Part shown: positions 1 to 8,466 of the stretch, piece after piece
Layout: the number at the start of each line of letters is the position of its first letter
Position numbering within the stretch: the stretch's first letter is position 1
Source of the DNA: a virus
IMG/VR virus record: IMGVR_UViG_3300027734_000046
Location: 1-64,000 of that record
Strand: one strand, 5' to 3'
Length of the DNA: 64,000 nucleotides
The notes under the pieces: model-generated
What the model was told of the DNA's origin: nothing
What the model saw: only the letters and a program-made list of their open reading frames with translations
The model's database searches: none
Program-made: the position numbers and the translations under genes

Positions 1-169
1 TATCCGTACCAAAATCTGGATTATATAGTCTTTGACCTTTTCTAGTCAATAATAGATGCATCAGGTCAGCCTTTATTGCTCTTTGTTCGTTATCATTAAG
101 TTTTATAAAAAAACCGTTTGTACTATCCTTAAAGGGGTAGTCAATATTTATAAATTTACCGTTAGCCAT
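1..169 (-). CDS. Baseplate wedge protein, T4 gp25-like (partial, runs off the window start)
   Basis: Only the first 56 residues lie in the window; the gene continues past base 1. The reading frame opens with MANGKFINIDYPF and includes LMHLLLTRKGQRLYNPDFG. This matches the hallmark of the gp25/GpW lysozyme-like baseplate wedge family: an N-terminal strand, a helix, then a T-x-x-G-x-R-x-x-x-P-x-F-G signature. In T4-type tails gp25 sits in the wedge and helps start sheath polymerisation. The ATG at 167-169 has a late-type ATATTTAT element 16 bases upstream. The family call rests on this N-terminal signature alone, so the C-terminal part is unverified. Confidence 0.75.
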   Translation of the reverse strand, partial: MANGKFINIDYPFKDSTNGFFIKLNDNEQRAIKADLMHLLLTRKGQRLYNPDFGTD

Positions 170-184
170 AATACCTTTTATATG

Positions 185-192
185 ATAAATAT
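185..192 (-). promoter_or_regulatory. Putative late promoter element of the gp25-like gene
   Basis: Sense-strand ATATTTAT, 16 bases before the ATG of the gp25-like gene and downstream of the terminator at 227-250. It is one of a set of such elements before structural genes. Confidence 0.5.
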
Positions 193-226
193 GATAATAA
201 TTTATTTTTATAAGTAAATCCATAAA

Positions 227-250
227 AAAAGGGTCCAATTGGACCCTTTT
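227..250 (-). terminator. Rho-independent terminator of the ribonucleotide reductase gene
   Basis: A perfect 10-bp stem (AAAAGGGTCC with GGACCCTTTT) closes an AATT loop. On the minus strand it is followed by a T run. It lies 20 bases after the reductase stop codon and ends the replication operon. Confidence 0.85.
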
Positions 251-269
251 GTATTATTTTTTTATTTTA

Positions 270-2246
270 CTATGCTGTTGTAACCTCACAACCTCCAGCA
301 CCGCAAGCTACTTCTCCAGATAAATTTGTGGAATCGCTTACTTCTATAACCTTTGTTAGGTCAATATCGCGTAAAACTTCCATCATTTTTTCGTATTTTT
401 CCTTATTACAGTCTTCAAAGGGAGCCTGAATATAACTTCCTCCATCATAGGGTAATACTGAAATACCATTAAATGATTCACGATTTTCCCACATCCATTT
501 TCCCACCATTGGCCATTCGTTTATTTTATAAACCAAATTTCCTTTCTCATCTCTTCTATCTTCTTTAATTGGGTTGTTGTTTGAGTCTAAAAGGACTTTA
601 CCATTCTCATCTAATTTAGATAATTTTTCAGTTTCTTTTTTAATAGAAACAGTTACCGACACATTATGTGTGTTTTGACCATCTCTATGCCCAGTCCCAA
701 CCCAATTTTTGTTAAACGTACTTACTCTTTCTAAAAGATTCATTGGTGATTCAAATCTAAAAATAGAACCTTCTGGTGCCTTTACAGGTAATGAAATTAC
801 CGCTTGTTCTTTTGGTTTGAAGTATTCGTCTTCAACTAATTCTGGGTGGTAGATTGAAAGGTATGTGTATATCGATTCGTTTTTACCAACACGTATTCTA
901 CGAACATAATAATCATTATGCCAAGCATGTATTCCAGATGCTGTACCTAATACCAATGAACTAGTTCCAGATGGTTTTACCGTAGTTGTTCTAGCCGCTT
1001 TATTAATACCTATTAATTTAGCAACTCTAGCGTTTTCTTTTAATACAGCCTTTGATGCTAATTCTAAATCATATTTAAGAACCTCTCCAGAACCAATACC
1101 AGTCATTCCAACACCTATTAAAGCGTCTTTCTCTGTTGTACGCTTCCACACATCACGAAGATAATGAAAGTCCGTATAACCAGCTTGTAATGTGCCAATA
1201 AAAGATGCAGCTTTTGCCCTAGCCTCCAAATCTTCTTGTGATTCAATATCTGATACATTAACTTCACAAAGATTACAGAATTGGAATGGTCTTAACCCAA
1301 TCTCACAACAAGGGTTTGTACCCCAATCTTTATCGTTTGAGAAGTATACGCCTGGTTCTCCAGAGTTACTATCTTCAATTTTTTTCCATAATTGGAAGAA
1401 TTTATCTTCAGTTATTTTATGTCTTAAGATAACGGCTGAATTGTTTGCTCTACCTCTCTGTGGATTTAATTCCCACCATGCACCTGATTTAGATGATAAC
1501 ATTTCTTCATCATCAATTGAGAATAATGAAATAAGAGCAGCTCTACGAATACCACCAGTTAATACTGCGTCAGCAATAAAACAAACAACATCGTGACATT
1601 CGATTGGTGATAATTTTTCACCATCATTTTTTGTATCTAATATTTTTTTAATATTGTGAATACAATCTTTAAGTGGTTGTGGGCCAGGGGCTCTACCACC
1701 ACTAGTCACCAACAACGAACCTTTTTGACGAATGTCTGAATAATCAAATTCTGGTGTTGACATACCTTCAAAGTATGACCTCATAAGTGTTTTGATTGCA
1801 TCTGCCCATCCTTCTATGCTATCACCAATAAGATATCTTCTACTTCTAGTTGTATTAGGTTTTCTAATCTCTGGTAATTGGTCCACATGATGTCTTTGTA
1901 CTGAAAATCCAACACCTGTTCCACCTAATAAAAGGAACATAGTTTCACTAAACGCTCTATAGTCATCAATCGGTAAATACGCACAATTGTATATACGATT
2001 TGGGCTAATTTCAATAGATTTTCCGCCAAACTGTAATGACCTCATTGATGGTAATACTTTTTTTGCATAAACAAATTTATATGCCTCTTCAATTTCATCC
2101 ACAATGTGTGGATATTTTTTCTTATGCATTTCTTTGTTTCTTGTTACTAACTCTTCCCAAGTTTCTCTTCTTTGTAGTTCTGGCATGTACTTAGCATATT
2201 TCATATGTACGGTAATATCAGATAAAATTTTTGTTGATAAATCCAT
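270..2246 (-). CDS. nrdJ: Adenosylcobalamin-dependent (class II) ribonucleoside-triphosphate reductase
   Basis: Reduces ribonucleotides to deoxyribonucleotides for phage DNA synthesis, using adenosylcobalamin to form a thiyl radical, so it needs neither oxygen nor a small subunit. At 658 residues it is close to monomeric RTPR of the Lactobacillus leichmannii type (about 739). Visible catalytic residues: N311, C313 and E315 in NPCCEI match the Asn-x-Cys-x-Glu radical site. C88 and C324 fit the redox pair, and the 11-residue gap between C313 and C324 equals that between C408 and C419 in RTPR. C648 and C653 in CGAGGC form the C-terminal relay pair. LLGGTGVGFSVQ (106-117) is a conserved substrate-loop segment. 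It is the last gene of the replication operon, 26 bases after the helicase gene. T4 itself uses a class I NrdAB enzyme. Confidence 0.9.
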   Translation of the reverse strand: MDLSTKILSDITVHMKYAKYMPELQRRETWEELVTRNKEMHKKKYPHIVDEIEEAYKFVYAKKVLPSMRSLQFGGKSIEISPNRIYNCAYLPIDDYRAFSETMFLLLGGTGVGFSVQRHHVDQLPEIRKPNTTRSRRYLIGDSIEGWADAIKTLMRSYFEGMSTPEFDYSDIRQKGSLLVTSGGRAPGPQPLKDCIHNIKKILDTKNDGEKLSPIECHDVVCFIADAVLTGGIRRAALISLFSIDDEEMLSSKSGAWWELNPQRGRANNSAVILRHKITEDKFFQLWKKIEDSNSGEPGVYFSNDKDWGTNPCCEIGLRPFQFCNLCEVNVSDIESQEDLEARAKAASFIGTLQAGYTDFHYLRDVWKRTTEKDALIGVGMTGIGSGEVLKYDLELASKAVLKENARVAKLIGINKAARTTTVKPSGTSSLVLGTASGIHAWHNDYYVRRIRVGKNESIYTYLSIYHPELVEDEYFKPKEQAVISLPVKAPEGSIFRFESPMNLLERVSTFNKNWVGTGHRDGQNTHNVSVTVSIKKETEKLSKLDENGKVLLDSNNNPIKEDRRDEKGNLVYKINEWPMVGKWMWENRESFNGISVLPYDGGSYIQAPFEDCNKEKYEKMMEVLRDIDLTKVIEVSDSTNLSGEVACGAGGCEVTTA

Positions 2247-2272
2247 TTTAAATTAAATTTGTTTTTTGGTTT

Positions 2273-3706
2273 TTAATTGTTGTTATTTTCTTCGTCTGAG
2301 ACGTTATCTGTATTGTTAAGAACTTTTTTTCTTTCTTGCATTCCGTTTAATAAACCAGCAACATAGTCGGTAGTTTCTTTTTCTTTCCCTTTATTGAATT
2401 CTCCTTGGGTCCTAGCTTTTTTATTAGGGTTCATATCTATTTGAATTCTAGAATTATCAAAGATTATGTCTTCTAATATTATACCATCCTTAGCAAATCT
2501 AGATTTTAAGATGGCCATGGTAGCCGTTCCATTTTCTTTTTGGTCTAGGGTTTTAGCTATTGAAACAACGAAGTGACCTATTTGTCCTTTCTTGATTGAG
2601 CCACCCATTTGGTCAGATTCAACAACTGTTGCTTTGATTGAACTTCTATTGCCCTGAACAGCGGTCCATCCTGCCATATCTAATTCAGATAATAATGTTT
2701 CAAATTGTCTCATTACATTACCTTCGCCAACATTAACATCATCAAATTTCCTAGATGGTTGTACGCAGTCAATATAATCAACTAAAACGATATCTGGTCT
2801 AAAGCCTTGTGCTATCAACTTTCTAATATAGTTTCTAATAATTGGTATTGTTGTTCCATCACTAGGAAATTTTTTAAGCCTTAGTACACCTTTTTCAGAT
2901 TCTTTTTGTTTAACTAGATTCTTTAATTCATCCTTGTGTAATGATAAGCTATTAAGTTCGTAACCTGACCAACAAGCCAAATGCTTTCTTTGAATAACCT
3001 TTGCGGCATCTTCAAAAAATATTTGCAACACATTGTAACCTAAGTTCTTGGCTGTATTTGCTATCTTGGTAATCATTGTAGTTTTACCAACACCAAATGG
3101 TGCTAATATAATCGCAAGTTCACCTTTTGATAACCCACCATCCATGATTTCATCTAAACCCTTTATACCAGTCGGTATTGGCTTTCTGAAGTCATCTAAT
3201 AGTACGGACTCAATATTTTCTAGAACATTTATGCCATTATCTTTAAGGTCACCATGTTCTAATGCTTTTTTTAATAACTCTTCACACTCATCGTATCTAG
3301 CATCATCACCAACTTCAATAATACTGCTAATTTGCTTGATTGATTTTTTTAATTCTTGTGTTTTGCAAAACTTCATTGCTTTTTCTTGAACACCAAGAGT
3401 ATCATTTAGGCTAACGTCTTTTATTCTCTTTAACTCCGCAAGCGCCCATTTTTTATCAATTTCATTAGTTATAACATCTAGTAGTCTGTATTCTAGACTA
3501 CCGATATCTATTATAATGTTATGTTTTGCATAGGCCTCCTTTATTGTTGAAACAATAAGTTTTAGCGCATTACCCTCAAAATAGTTTGCATCAATTATTT
3601 CAATTATTGATTCGGCAAATCTGTTGTCAACAAGAAGTTGTGCGATTAGTCTAAGTTGAAAATCATCCCCTAGATACCCAAAACCTTCTCTATTTATTTT
3701 TGCCAT
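2273..3706 (-). CDS. Replicative DNA helicase, DnaB/T4 gp41-like
   Basis: Hexameric 5'-3' helicase that unwinds the fork ahead of the phage polymerase. The 477-residue length matches T4 gp41 (475). An N-terminal helical domain (about 1-160) precedes a RecA-type motor: Walker A PFGVGKTT at 203-210, Walker B IVLVDY at 306-311, and a downstream QxNR-type segment (VQGNRSS, sensor/H4-like). The N-terminus resembles the DnaB primase-interaction domain in length. It is followed by the reductase and preceded by an unknown gene that ends 44 bases upstream. A late-type ATATTTAT lies in that gap, so helicase and reductase may also be transcribed late. The family call is secure; the exact subfamily is less so. 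No primase gene was seen in this window. Confidence 0.88.
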   Translation of the reverse strand: MAKINREGFGYLGDDFQLRLIAQLLVDNRFAESIIEIIDANYFEGNALKLIVSTIKEAYAKHNIIIDIGSLEYRLLDVITNEIDKKWALAELKRIKDVSLNDTLGVQEKAMKFCKTQELKKSIKQISSIIEVGDDARYDECEELLKKALEHGDLKDNGINVLENIESVLLDDFRKPIPTGIKGLDEIMDGGLSKGELAIILAPFGVGKTTMITKIANTAKNLGYNVLQIFFEDAAKVIQRKHLACWSGYELNSLSLHKDELKNLVKQKESEKGVLRLKKFPSDGTTIPIIRNYIRKLIAQGFRPDIVLVDYIDCVQPSRKFDDVNVGEGNVMRQFETLLSELDMAGWTAVQGNRSSIKATVVESDQMGGSIKKGQIGHFVVSIAKTLDQKENGTATMAILKSRFAKDGIILEDIIFDNSRIQIDMNPNKKARTQGEFNKGKEKETTDYVAGLLNGMQERKKVLNNTDNVSDEENNNN

Positions 3707-3741
3707 TTAATATTAACTTTTTTTGAAAACTTGTGATTTTT

Positions 3742-3749
3742 ATAAATAT
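3742..3749 (-). promoter_or_regulatory. Putative late promoter element upstream of the helicase gene
   Basis: Sense-strand ATATTTAT, 36 bases before the helicase ATG in the 44-base gap after the preceding gene. It is the only such element inside the replication operon, so chance occurrence is possible. Confidence 0.35.
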
Positions 3750-3750
3750 A

Positions 3751-4230
3751 TTAAAGTTGCACATCGGCATACTTTGTTGTGTATTTTTTTTGACTTAACG
3801 TGTCCTTGATATCAGATATGATGTTGGGTATTAATTCTTTAATATCTACTTGATACCTTACTTGTGGCGGAAAATTATTTCCAGAAAACGTGCTCTGTGC
3901 AATAGGGTTTTTGTCCACTCTAATCTCAAAATCAAAAATATCTTCTTTTTCAAAAATGTTTTTATATGGTTCTTCTTTTGAGGGCGCATATGGATTGTAA
4001 AATTTGTATAGATACTCACGCGATTTCTTTTTTAAATGGTTAGGAATCATACCCATAGCACCAAAATCGTCATTGCTCATACCTACGATTCTGTCCATCA
4101 ACTCTTTTAAATCTAATGATTTTGTTGAATTTTCATTATAGTCTCTGATACTAAAATATCTTTGACAAATAATGTGCTTGTTGATGTACAACAAGAATTC
4201 AAATCTCTGTTCTTCAATTTTTTTGTTCAT
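3751..4230 (-). CDS. Hypothetical protein between RNase H and helicase genes
   Basis: Not recognised. The chosen start gives 159 residues (MNKKIEEQRFEF...). An upstream in-frame ATG at 4270-4272 would add 14 residues but overlaps the RNase H gene by 29 bases and begins in its terminal codons, so the internal ATG is preferred. The protein is mixed alpha/beta with many charged residues. It has a central IPNHLKKKSREYLYKFYNPY segment and no transmembrane segment or nucleotide-binding motif. Its place between RNase H and the replicative helicase suggests a replication accessory role, for example as helicase loader. That is inference from position only: no similarity to T4 gp59 was recognised by eye. 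Confidence 0.6.
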   Translation of the reverse strand: MNKKIEEQRFEFLLYINKHIICQRYFSIRDYNENSTKSLDLKELMDRIVGMSNDDFGAMGMIPNHLKKKSREYLYKFYNPYAPSKEEPYKNIFEKEDIFDFEIRVDKNPIAQSTFSGNNFPPQVRYQVDIKELIPNIISDIKDTLSQKKYTTKYADVQL

Positions 4231-4243
4231 AATGTTTGTTTTT

Positions 4244-5293
4244 TTAATTTGTTTGTTTAATCTCTCGTTCAATTAATTGTTTAAATGGTATTAAATAGTC
4301 AGCATATCTATAAGAACCTATTGTTTTTTCTAACCCATCAACCTTCATTTGTTTTAAGACATTTTTAAGACCCCTATCATCCATATTAAACTCACCATCA
4401 ATTAGTTCGTTTAATTGTTCAATAGCCTCATTGGTTATTAACGGGTTATTTAAATCAACCAAAGCAGTATTTATTTCGTAAAGTTTATCACCCTGTACAC
4501 CATCAGTAATGCCATTGATAATATTATCTAACGATTTTAATGGTTTTTGTTTGGAATTTAATCTTTCTTCCTGTAAAGATTTTGCTGATTCGATTAAGAA
4601 ATCTAATGTAACTTTCTTGGTTTTGATATCGGGAAATAAAGCTATTAGCGTTGCTTCTTTTACACCCTTCACACCTTTGATAGTATCGCTATTATCACCA
4701 GTAATAATCTTTATTAGTGCAGAATTTTCGTGGTAATGATTAAAATGGTTTGAGTAGTTGTTGGTATCAACGTATGTTTTTAAATCACAAAAATATATTC
4801 TAACCCTTTCAGATATCAACTGACACATATCTCTATCAGTGGTACAGATAGTTATGAATTCATTTTCACCCCTATTTAAACAATAATAACCGATAAAATC
4901 ATCACTCTCAACAAATTCATGTTGTGTTTGTCTAATACAAAGTTCTTCCAAATAATCCCGTATCATATTTTTCTGTTTGATTTCGGATTCATCGGGTTCA
5001 GTACCTTCGATATAATTTTTACCACGACCACTTTTATATGGTTCGTATATGTTATACCTTAGTTTACCACTAAACTTGCCATCCCAAAAAACATAAACTC
5101 TATGATATAGATTTTCACCTAATAGCTTACGCAATATAGTTAAAAACTGATATAACCCACCTATGTGTTCTCCACGATGGTTATATTCACTCTTGGCTCC
5201 GTGAAAACCAAATTTAAATAAGGCATTCCCGTCAACCAAGAGTGTATTTATAACTTTAATTCGTTCACCATTTTTTGGTGGTCTTTTGTTCAA
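4244..5293 (-). CDS. rnh: 5'-3' exonuclease / RNase H, T4 rnh-like FEN family
   Basis: Removes RNA primers and 5' flaps from lagging-strand fragments. The 349-residue protein follows the T4 RNase H / FEN plan. LLVDGNALF (D21) and VFWDGKFSGKLR (D71) provide the first metal ligands and arch residues. ESDD (around 129-132) and TTDRD (151-155) give the second acidic cluster. ITGDNSDTIKGVKGVKEATL (197-216) is the H3TH region with D200 and D203. A PYKSGR segment (85-90) matches the conserved YKxxR block. It lies 30 bases after the recombinase gene and is translated ahead of the small unknown gene. Start choice is the first ATG in the frame. Confidence in family membership is high. Confidence 0.88.
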   Translation of the reverse strand: MNKRPPKNGERIKVINTLLVDGNALFKFGFHGAKSEYNHRGEHIGGLYQFLTILRKLLGENLYHRVYVFWDGKFSGKLRYNIYEPYKSGRGKNYIEGTEPDESEIKQKNMIRDYLEELCIRQTQHEFVESDDFIGYYCLNRGENEFITICTTDRDMCQLISERVRIYFCDLKTYVDTNNYSNHFNHYHENSALIKIITGDNSDTIKGVKGVKEATLIALFPDIKTKKVTLDFLIESAKSLQEERLNSKQKPLKSLDNIINGITDGVQGDKLYEINTALVDLNNPLITNEAIEQLNELIDGEFNMDDRGLKNVLKQMKVDGLEKTIGSYRYADYLIPFKQLIEREIKQTN

Positions 5294-5323
5294 AACTTAA
5301 TTGTTAATGAGTGAAAAAATGTT

Positions 5324-6418
5324 TTAATCGCCTGTTTCAACACTACCTGAAATTAATTCAGTCTCAATGACAAAGTCGTCATATTCTGTGTTTAACTTTT
5401 CTTTGATAAAATCTTTGTGTATCTCTTTGTAAGAGTCAATTTTGTCAGGGTTCCAATATCCGTGAGGTGTAGATGCAATGCTACCTTTTTGTTCAATACC
5501 ATTTACCTGATTCTTTTCACAACGAATTTTTGTAACGATACCAAATTGGTATTCTTCACCTTTGTATGTTGCTTTTAATTTTTCAGTACTATGTGTTAAG
5601 ATACCACCAAAATGGAATATCATTCTTGGAGCGTAGAAGAAAGCTTCACCGCCTTTGTGTTTGATAACTTTGTTTTCATTATCCAACCAAATCTGTTGAA
5701 CAACGGCAAAGCTTGCTGTGTATGGTACGTCTTCTCTTCTAGACGCTGGAATACGATAGTTGATTAATGACTTAAAACATGTTGCTAACGCACCTGCAGT
5801 CCATTGGTTGTTAGTTGTTTTAGATGTGGCACCCTTAAAGCAGTTGATTGAACCAACTGAATCCCAAAAGAACGCAACATCTCTAGGTAATGAACCCTCT
5901 TGTTGTTTATCCAATATGAAATGCATGTATGTTGATATGTCTTCAACAACAGGTTCATATCTTAGTGCTTTGGTCCCCATCTTGCTATGCTGATGGTCGT
6001 AGTTTTGATATTTTTTTAATAGGTCTGGACCTTGCATAAAGATGAAGTCACCTTTATAGTTAATAATCTCACCAGTATCAGGGTCAACAACTTCTTCAAA
6101 TTGCATACCAATGTTTCTAGCATGTTCCCAATTCCAGTTATTTTCAGTTTCAAAAATTATTGGTAACACGCCAATCTTTTGACAACCTGCAACGGCCTCA
6201 TAGATTGAAGTTGATTTACCAGTATTTGAATATCCTCTGAATGATACAAAATAACCCATCGGAATCCCAGGCACTTTTACAGCCTCGTGAAAAGCTTCTG
6301 ACAATGGAATCCATTGTATTTCTTTCTCTTTAACCGTAAAATCTAACCCTTCACTCTCTTTAAATGAATCGATATTAAACGATTTTTTTTCAATAATTTT
6401 TTTCGGCTTTGTGCCCAT
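5324..6418 (-). CDS. uvsX: RecA-like recombinase, T4 UvsX-like
   Basis: Strand-exchange ATPase for recombination-dependent replication and repair. It has 364 residues, against 391 for T4 UvsX and about 350 for RecA. Walker A is RGYSNTGKST (61-70). Walker B is VAFFWDSVGS (181-190), with the DSVGS form typical of RecA and UvsX. IIFETENNWNW (87-97) carries the catalytic-glutamate-type segment after strand 2. A long basic N-terminal stretch precedes the core, as in UvsX. It sits directly downstream of gp32, its usual partner in presynaptic filament formation, and upstream of RNase H. A hairpin between gp32 and uvsX may set their relative expression. Confidence 0.85.
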   Translation of the reverse strand: MGTKPKKIIEKKSFNIDSFKESEGLDFTVKEKEIQWIPLSEAFHEAVKVPGIPMGYFVSFRGYSNTGKSTSIYEAVAGCQKIGVLPIIFETENNWNWEHARNIGMQFEEVVDPDTGEIINYKGDFIFMQGPDLLKKYQNYDHQHSKMGTKALRYEPVVEDISTYMHFILDKQQEGSLPRDVAFFWDSVGSINCFKGATSKTTNNQWTAGALATCFKSLINYRIPASRREDVPYTASFAVVQQIWLDNENKVIKHKGGEAFFYAPRMIFHFGGILTHSTEKLKATYKGEEYQFGIVTKIRCEKNQVNGIEQKGSIASTPHGYWNPDKIDSYKEIHKDFIKEKLNTEYDDFVIETELISGSVETGD

Positions 6419-6454
6419 ATGTATGTTGTTAAAAATAATATTATTTAGATAATA

Positions 6455-6485
6455 AAGAATGGGTAGTTATGTACCACCCATTCTT
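6455..6485 (-). terminator. Hairpin between gp32-like and uvsX genes (attenuator or weak terminator)
   Basis: A perfect 10-bp stem (AAGAATGGGT with ACCCATTCTT) encloses an 11-base loop, 12 bases after the gp32-like stop codon. The run after it on the minus strand is only TTTATTAT, so read-through into uvsX is likely. Confidence 0.65.
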
Positions 6486-6496
6486 ATTATAAATTA

Positions 6497-7432
6497 TTAG
6501 AACGGCAAATCGTCGTTTACATCTTTTTCACCTTCATTATCATCATCATCATCATCATCAGGCTCAGTAACTTTAATAGATGGTGCAGTTTTTTTTGAAG
6601 CTGCGGTAACGTTTGACTTAACGTTTGGTGTTCCTAATGTTAATTCTTCATCTAGGCCGTCGCTTTCTTGTGTTGTTAAAGAAGCTTTATCCACGAATTT
6701 TTTTGCTTCTTTATCCCAAGTAGGTACACCGCCTTTAACGATAATCTCAAGATAGTCGTATGGTTTAACACTGTATACATCTTCCCAAGTTCTAGAATCT
6801 GATAACCATTCAGCTGAAACTTCAGCATCTTCAGAAAGTGGTGATGGGTCTAAATGAGAAATACTCTGAACAATTGGACGATTGTTTTGGTCTCTAGCAA
6901 TCATAACCATCAAATCTCTACCAGTCTGTGCATCAGTAATGTTTTGTTTAATCGCAGTCAAAACACCATAGATTTTGTCATAGATACCTTGTTTGCGGTA
7001 GTCATGGTTAAAACGCCAGAATTTAACACCATCAGCTTCATTATCTCTATCGATAATTTTTACAACGTACATTTTTTTAGCACTGTATTTTTTAGCTAAC
7101 TCTTTATCTGAATCCTTGCCAGAAGCTAAAAGTGCTTCACGAGCTTCGCAGAAAGGACAGTCTTCATCTTTTTCGTGCTTTAAACACATAAATGTTTTCC
7201 ATTCTCCGTCAACCTGCATTTTGTGTCCGTGAACTTCTTTAAATGGTGTTGAGCCGTCAGAGGTAGGTAATACTCTGATTGTTTTAGTAGCTGTTTTTTG
7301 TTTGTCAGAAAGGTACGTTGTGAAGTAGTTCTTCAAATCATACTCTTTAGCTGAATTGTTTTTAGCATAAGAACTAGAATTGTTCTCATACTGTTTCATC
7401 ATCGCTTCAAATTGCGCATCTTGTTTACTCAT
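6497..7432 (-). CDS. Single-stranded DNA-binding protein, T4 gp32-like
   Basis: Coats ssDNA at the replication fork and during recombination. The 311-residue length is close to T4 gp32 (301). The zinc site is visible: H70, C83, C92 and C95, with spacing 13, 9 and 3 against 13, 10 and 3 in T4. The N-terminus is basic/polar, as in the self-association domain. The C-terminus is strongly acidic, with a run of Asp around 293-299, and ends DDLPF, the typical SSB tail that recruits partner proteins. It is the first gene of the replication operon and has two host-type promoters upstream in a 214-base leader region. A hairpin follows it. The call is based on domain plan and the metal ligands. Confidence 0.87.
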   Translation of the reverse strand: MSKQDAQFEAMMKQYENNSSSYAKNNSAKEYDLKNYFTTYLSDKQKTATKTIRVLPTSDGSTPFKEVHGHKMQVDGEWKTFMCLKHEKDEDCPFCEAREALLASGKDSDKELAKKYSAKKMYVVKIIDRDNEADGVKFWRFNHDYRKQGIYDKIYGVLTAIKQNITDAQTGRDLMVMIARDQNNRPIVQSISHLDPSPLSEDAEVSAEWLSDSRTWEDVYSVKPYDYLEIIVKGGVPTWDKEAKKFVDKASLTTQESDGLDEELTLGTPNVKSNVTAASKKTAPSIKVTEPDDDDDDDNEGEKDVNDDLPF

Positions 7433-7485
7433 AATTGTTGTTTTTTAAAATATATGTAGATGTTATTTACTCGTTTTTAATTATA

Positions 7486-7515
7486 CAAATATACGAAAAA
7501 TTCGGGAAAAGTCAA
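7486..7515 (-). promoter_or_regulatory. Bacteroidota-type promoter P2 of the gp32-like gene
   Basis: Sense strand reads TTG (7515-7513), 19 bases, TATATTTG (7493-7486). This matches the Bacteroidota housekeeping consensus TTG/TAnnTTTG. It lies 54 bases before the ATG. Confidence 0.8.
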
Positions 7516-7559
7516 GTAGCGGGAAAACTTTTTAAGTTAAAAATATTACATCAATAAAG

Positions 7560-7590
7560 CAAATATACTAACTTAATTAACATAGTGCAA
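7560..7590 (-). promoter_or_regulatory. Bacteroidota-type promoter P1 of the gp32-like gene
   Basis: TTG (7590-7588), 20 bases, TATATTTG (7567-7560) on the minus strand. It begins 3 bases past the terminator of the preceding gene and lies 74 bases upstream of P2. Confidence 0.7.
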
Positions 7591-7592
7591 AT

Positions 7593-7624
7593 AAAAAAGG
7601 GATGTTTTTTAACACCCCTTTTTT
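7593..7624 (-). terminator. Terminator after the acidic-repeat gene
   Basis: A hairpin with 13 of 14 positions paired joins an A6GGG arm to a CCCC-T6 arm. It lies 23 bases past the stop codon of the acidic-repeat gene and supplies its own T run. Confidence 0.82.
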
Positions 7625-7646
7625 GTACTTTATTTACTTATTATGC

Positions 7647-8465
7647 TTATACGTCTTCTTCTTCGTAGTCTTCTGGAACATCAAATGTTTTTTTGATTGA
7701 TGTGTCTACAACTCCGCCTGTATCTATATCATCTTTTTTTAAGATGTATTCTTTAGGTTTTTGTTCTCCAGTTGCGTCATACCCATCAACATCTTTCCAA
7801 TAGTCGGTTAATTTTATATTGTACGGGAAAGAATCCATAGACCTCATTTCTAATTTTTCTACAGGTGTTGGGTTTCTTTTTACAATTTCTTTTTCAAGCG
7901 TATCAATTTTACTAGCTATTGAATCCATAGCAGCAACTCTTTGTTCTAAATCATTAAATTTATTTAAAAGTTCTGTTGTTTTTAAAAAACTTAAATCGGC
8001 AGATTTTTTAGCATCTTCACCACTCTTAACAAGTTGTGTTACGTCAATATCAACTTCTTCTTCCGCACCAGCATCCTCGGTTCCAGCATCTTCCGTGCCA
8101 GCGTCATCGGCGCCTGCGTCATCAGTTCCAGCATCTTCGGTTCCAGCATCTTCGGTTCCAGCATCTTCAGTTCCATCGTCTTCAGTTCCATCGTCTTCAG
8201 TTCCAAACATATTTGAATCGTCAGTATCAGCTTCCGCACCCGCATCAGCACCAGCCTCGGCACCTGCTTCTGCTCCAGCTTCTGCTCCAGCCTCGGCAGT
8301 TTTTGAATCATCAACTGGTTCTTCATCAGCTTCCTCTAGATTAGAACCTAAGATTAAATCATCTTCTGTTCCTTTAGGTTCTTCTGTATAAAATGAATAT
8401 TCAGATAAGAGTCTAAATTTTTTAAGCTCTTCGTTTAGTAATTTTTGATTAATTTTCTTAGCCAT
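7647..8465 (-). CDS. Acidic Ala/Gly/Glu/Asp repeat protein, function unknown
   Basis: No family recognised. The 272-residue protein has three parts. A basic, helical N-terminus (MAKKINQKLLNEELKKFRLLSEY) comes first. A low-complexity acidic stretch (about 57-140) follows, made of AGAE units and then GTEDA/GTEDD units. The last part is a probable coiled coil (about 155-200, LNKFNDLEQRVAAMDSIASK) with a C-terminal segment ending in acidic residues. It starts 1 base after the stop of the preceding 64-residue gene, so the two are probably translated together. The short helical N-terminus recalls N-terminal segments of other proteins here that carry KII-T-E motifs. A head-core or scaffold role is possible but is only inference. 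Confidence 0.7.
   Translation of the reverse strand: MAKKINQKLLNEELKKFRLLSEYSFYTEEPKGTEDDLILGSNLEEADEEPVDDSKTAEAGAEAGAEAGAEAGADAGAEADTDDSNMFGTEDDGTEDDGTEDAGTEDAGTEDAGTDDAGADDAGTEDAGTEDAGAEEEVDIDVTQLVKSGEDAKKSADLSFLKTTELLNKFNDLEQRVAAMDSIASKIDTLEKEIVKRNPTPVEKLEMRSMDSFPYNIKLTDYWKDVDGYDATGEQKPKEYILKKDDIDTGGVVDTSIKKTFDVPEDYEEEDV
8064..8296. repeat. Tandem 15-base and 12-base coding repeats
   Basis: Two adjacent arrays lie inside the acidic-repeat gene. At 8064-8206 a 15-base unit encodes GTEDA/GTEDD. At 8231-8296 a 12-base unit encodes AGAE. Several copies are identical, which makes the tract prone to slippage. The arrays also open spurious frames on the other strand and in shifted frames. Confidence 0.85.
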
Positions 8466-8466
8466 A

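Noticed and set aside
7819-8391. A plus-strand frame of about 190 residues, rich in Ser, Ala and Pro, opposite the acidic-repeat gene
   Set aside because: It is the mirror of the tandem Asp/Glu/Ala/Gly codons. The same repeats open several other frames, and none has a promoter or sensible composition.
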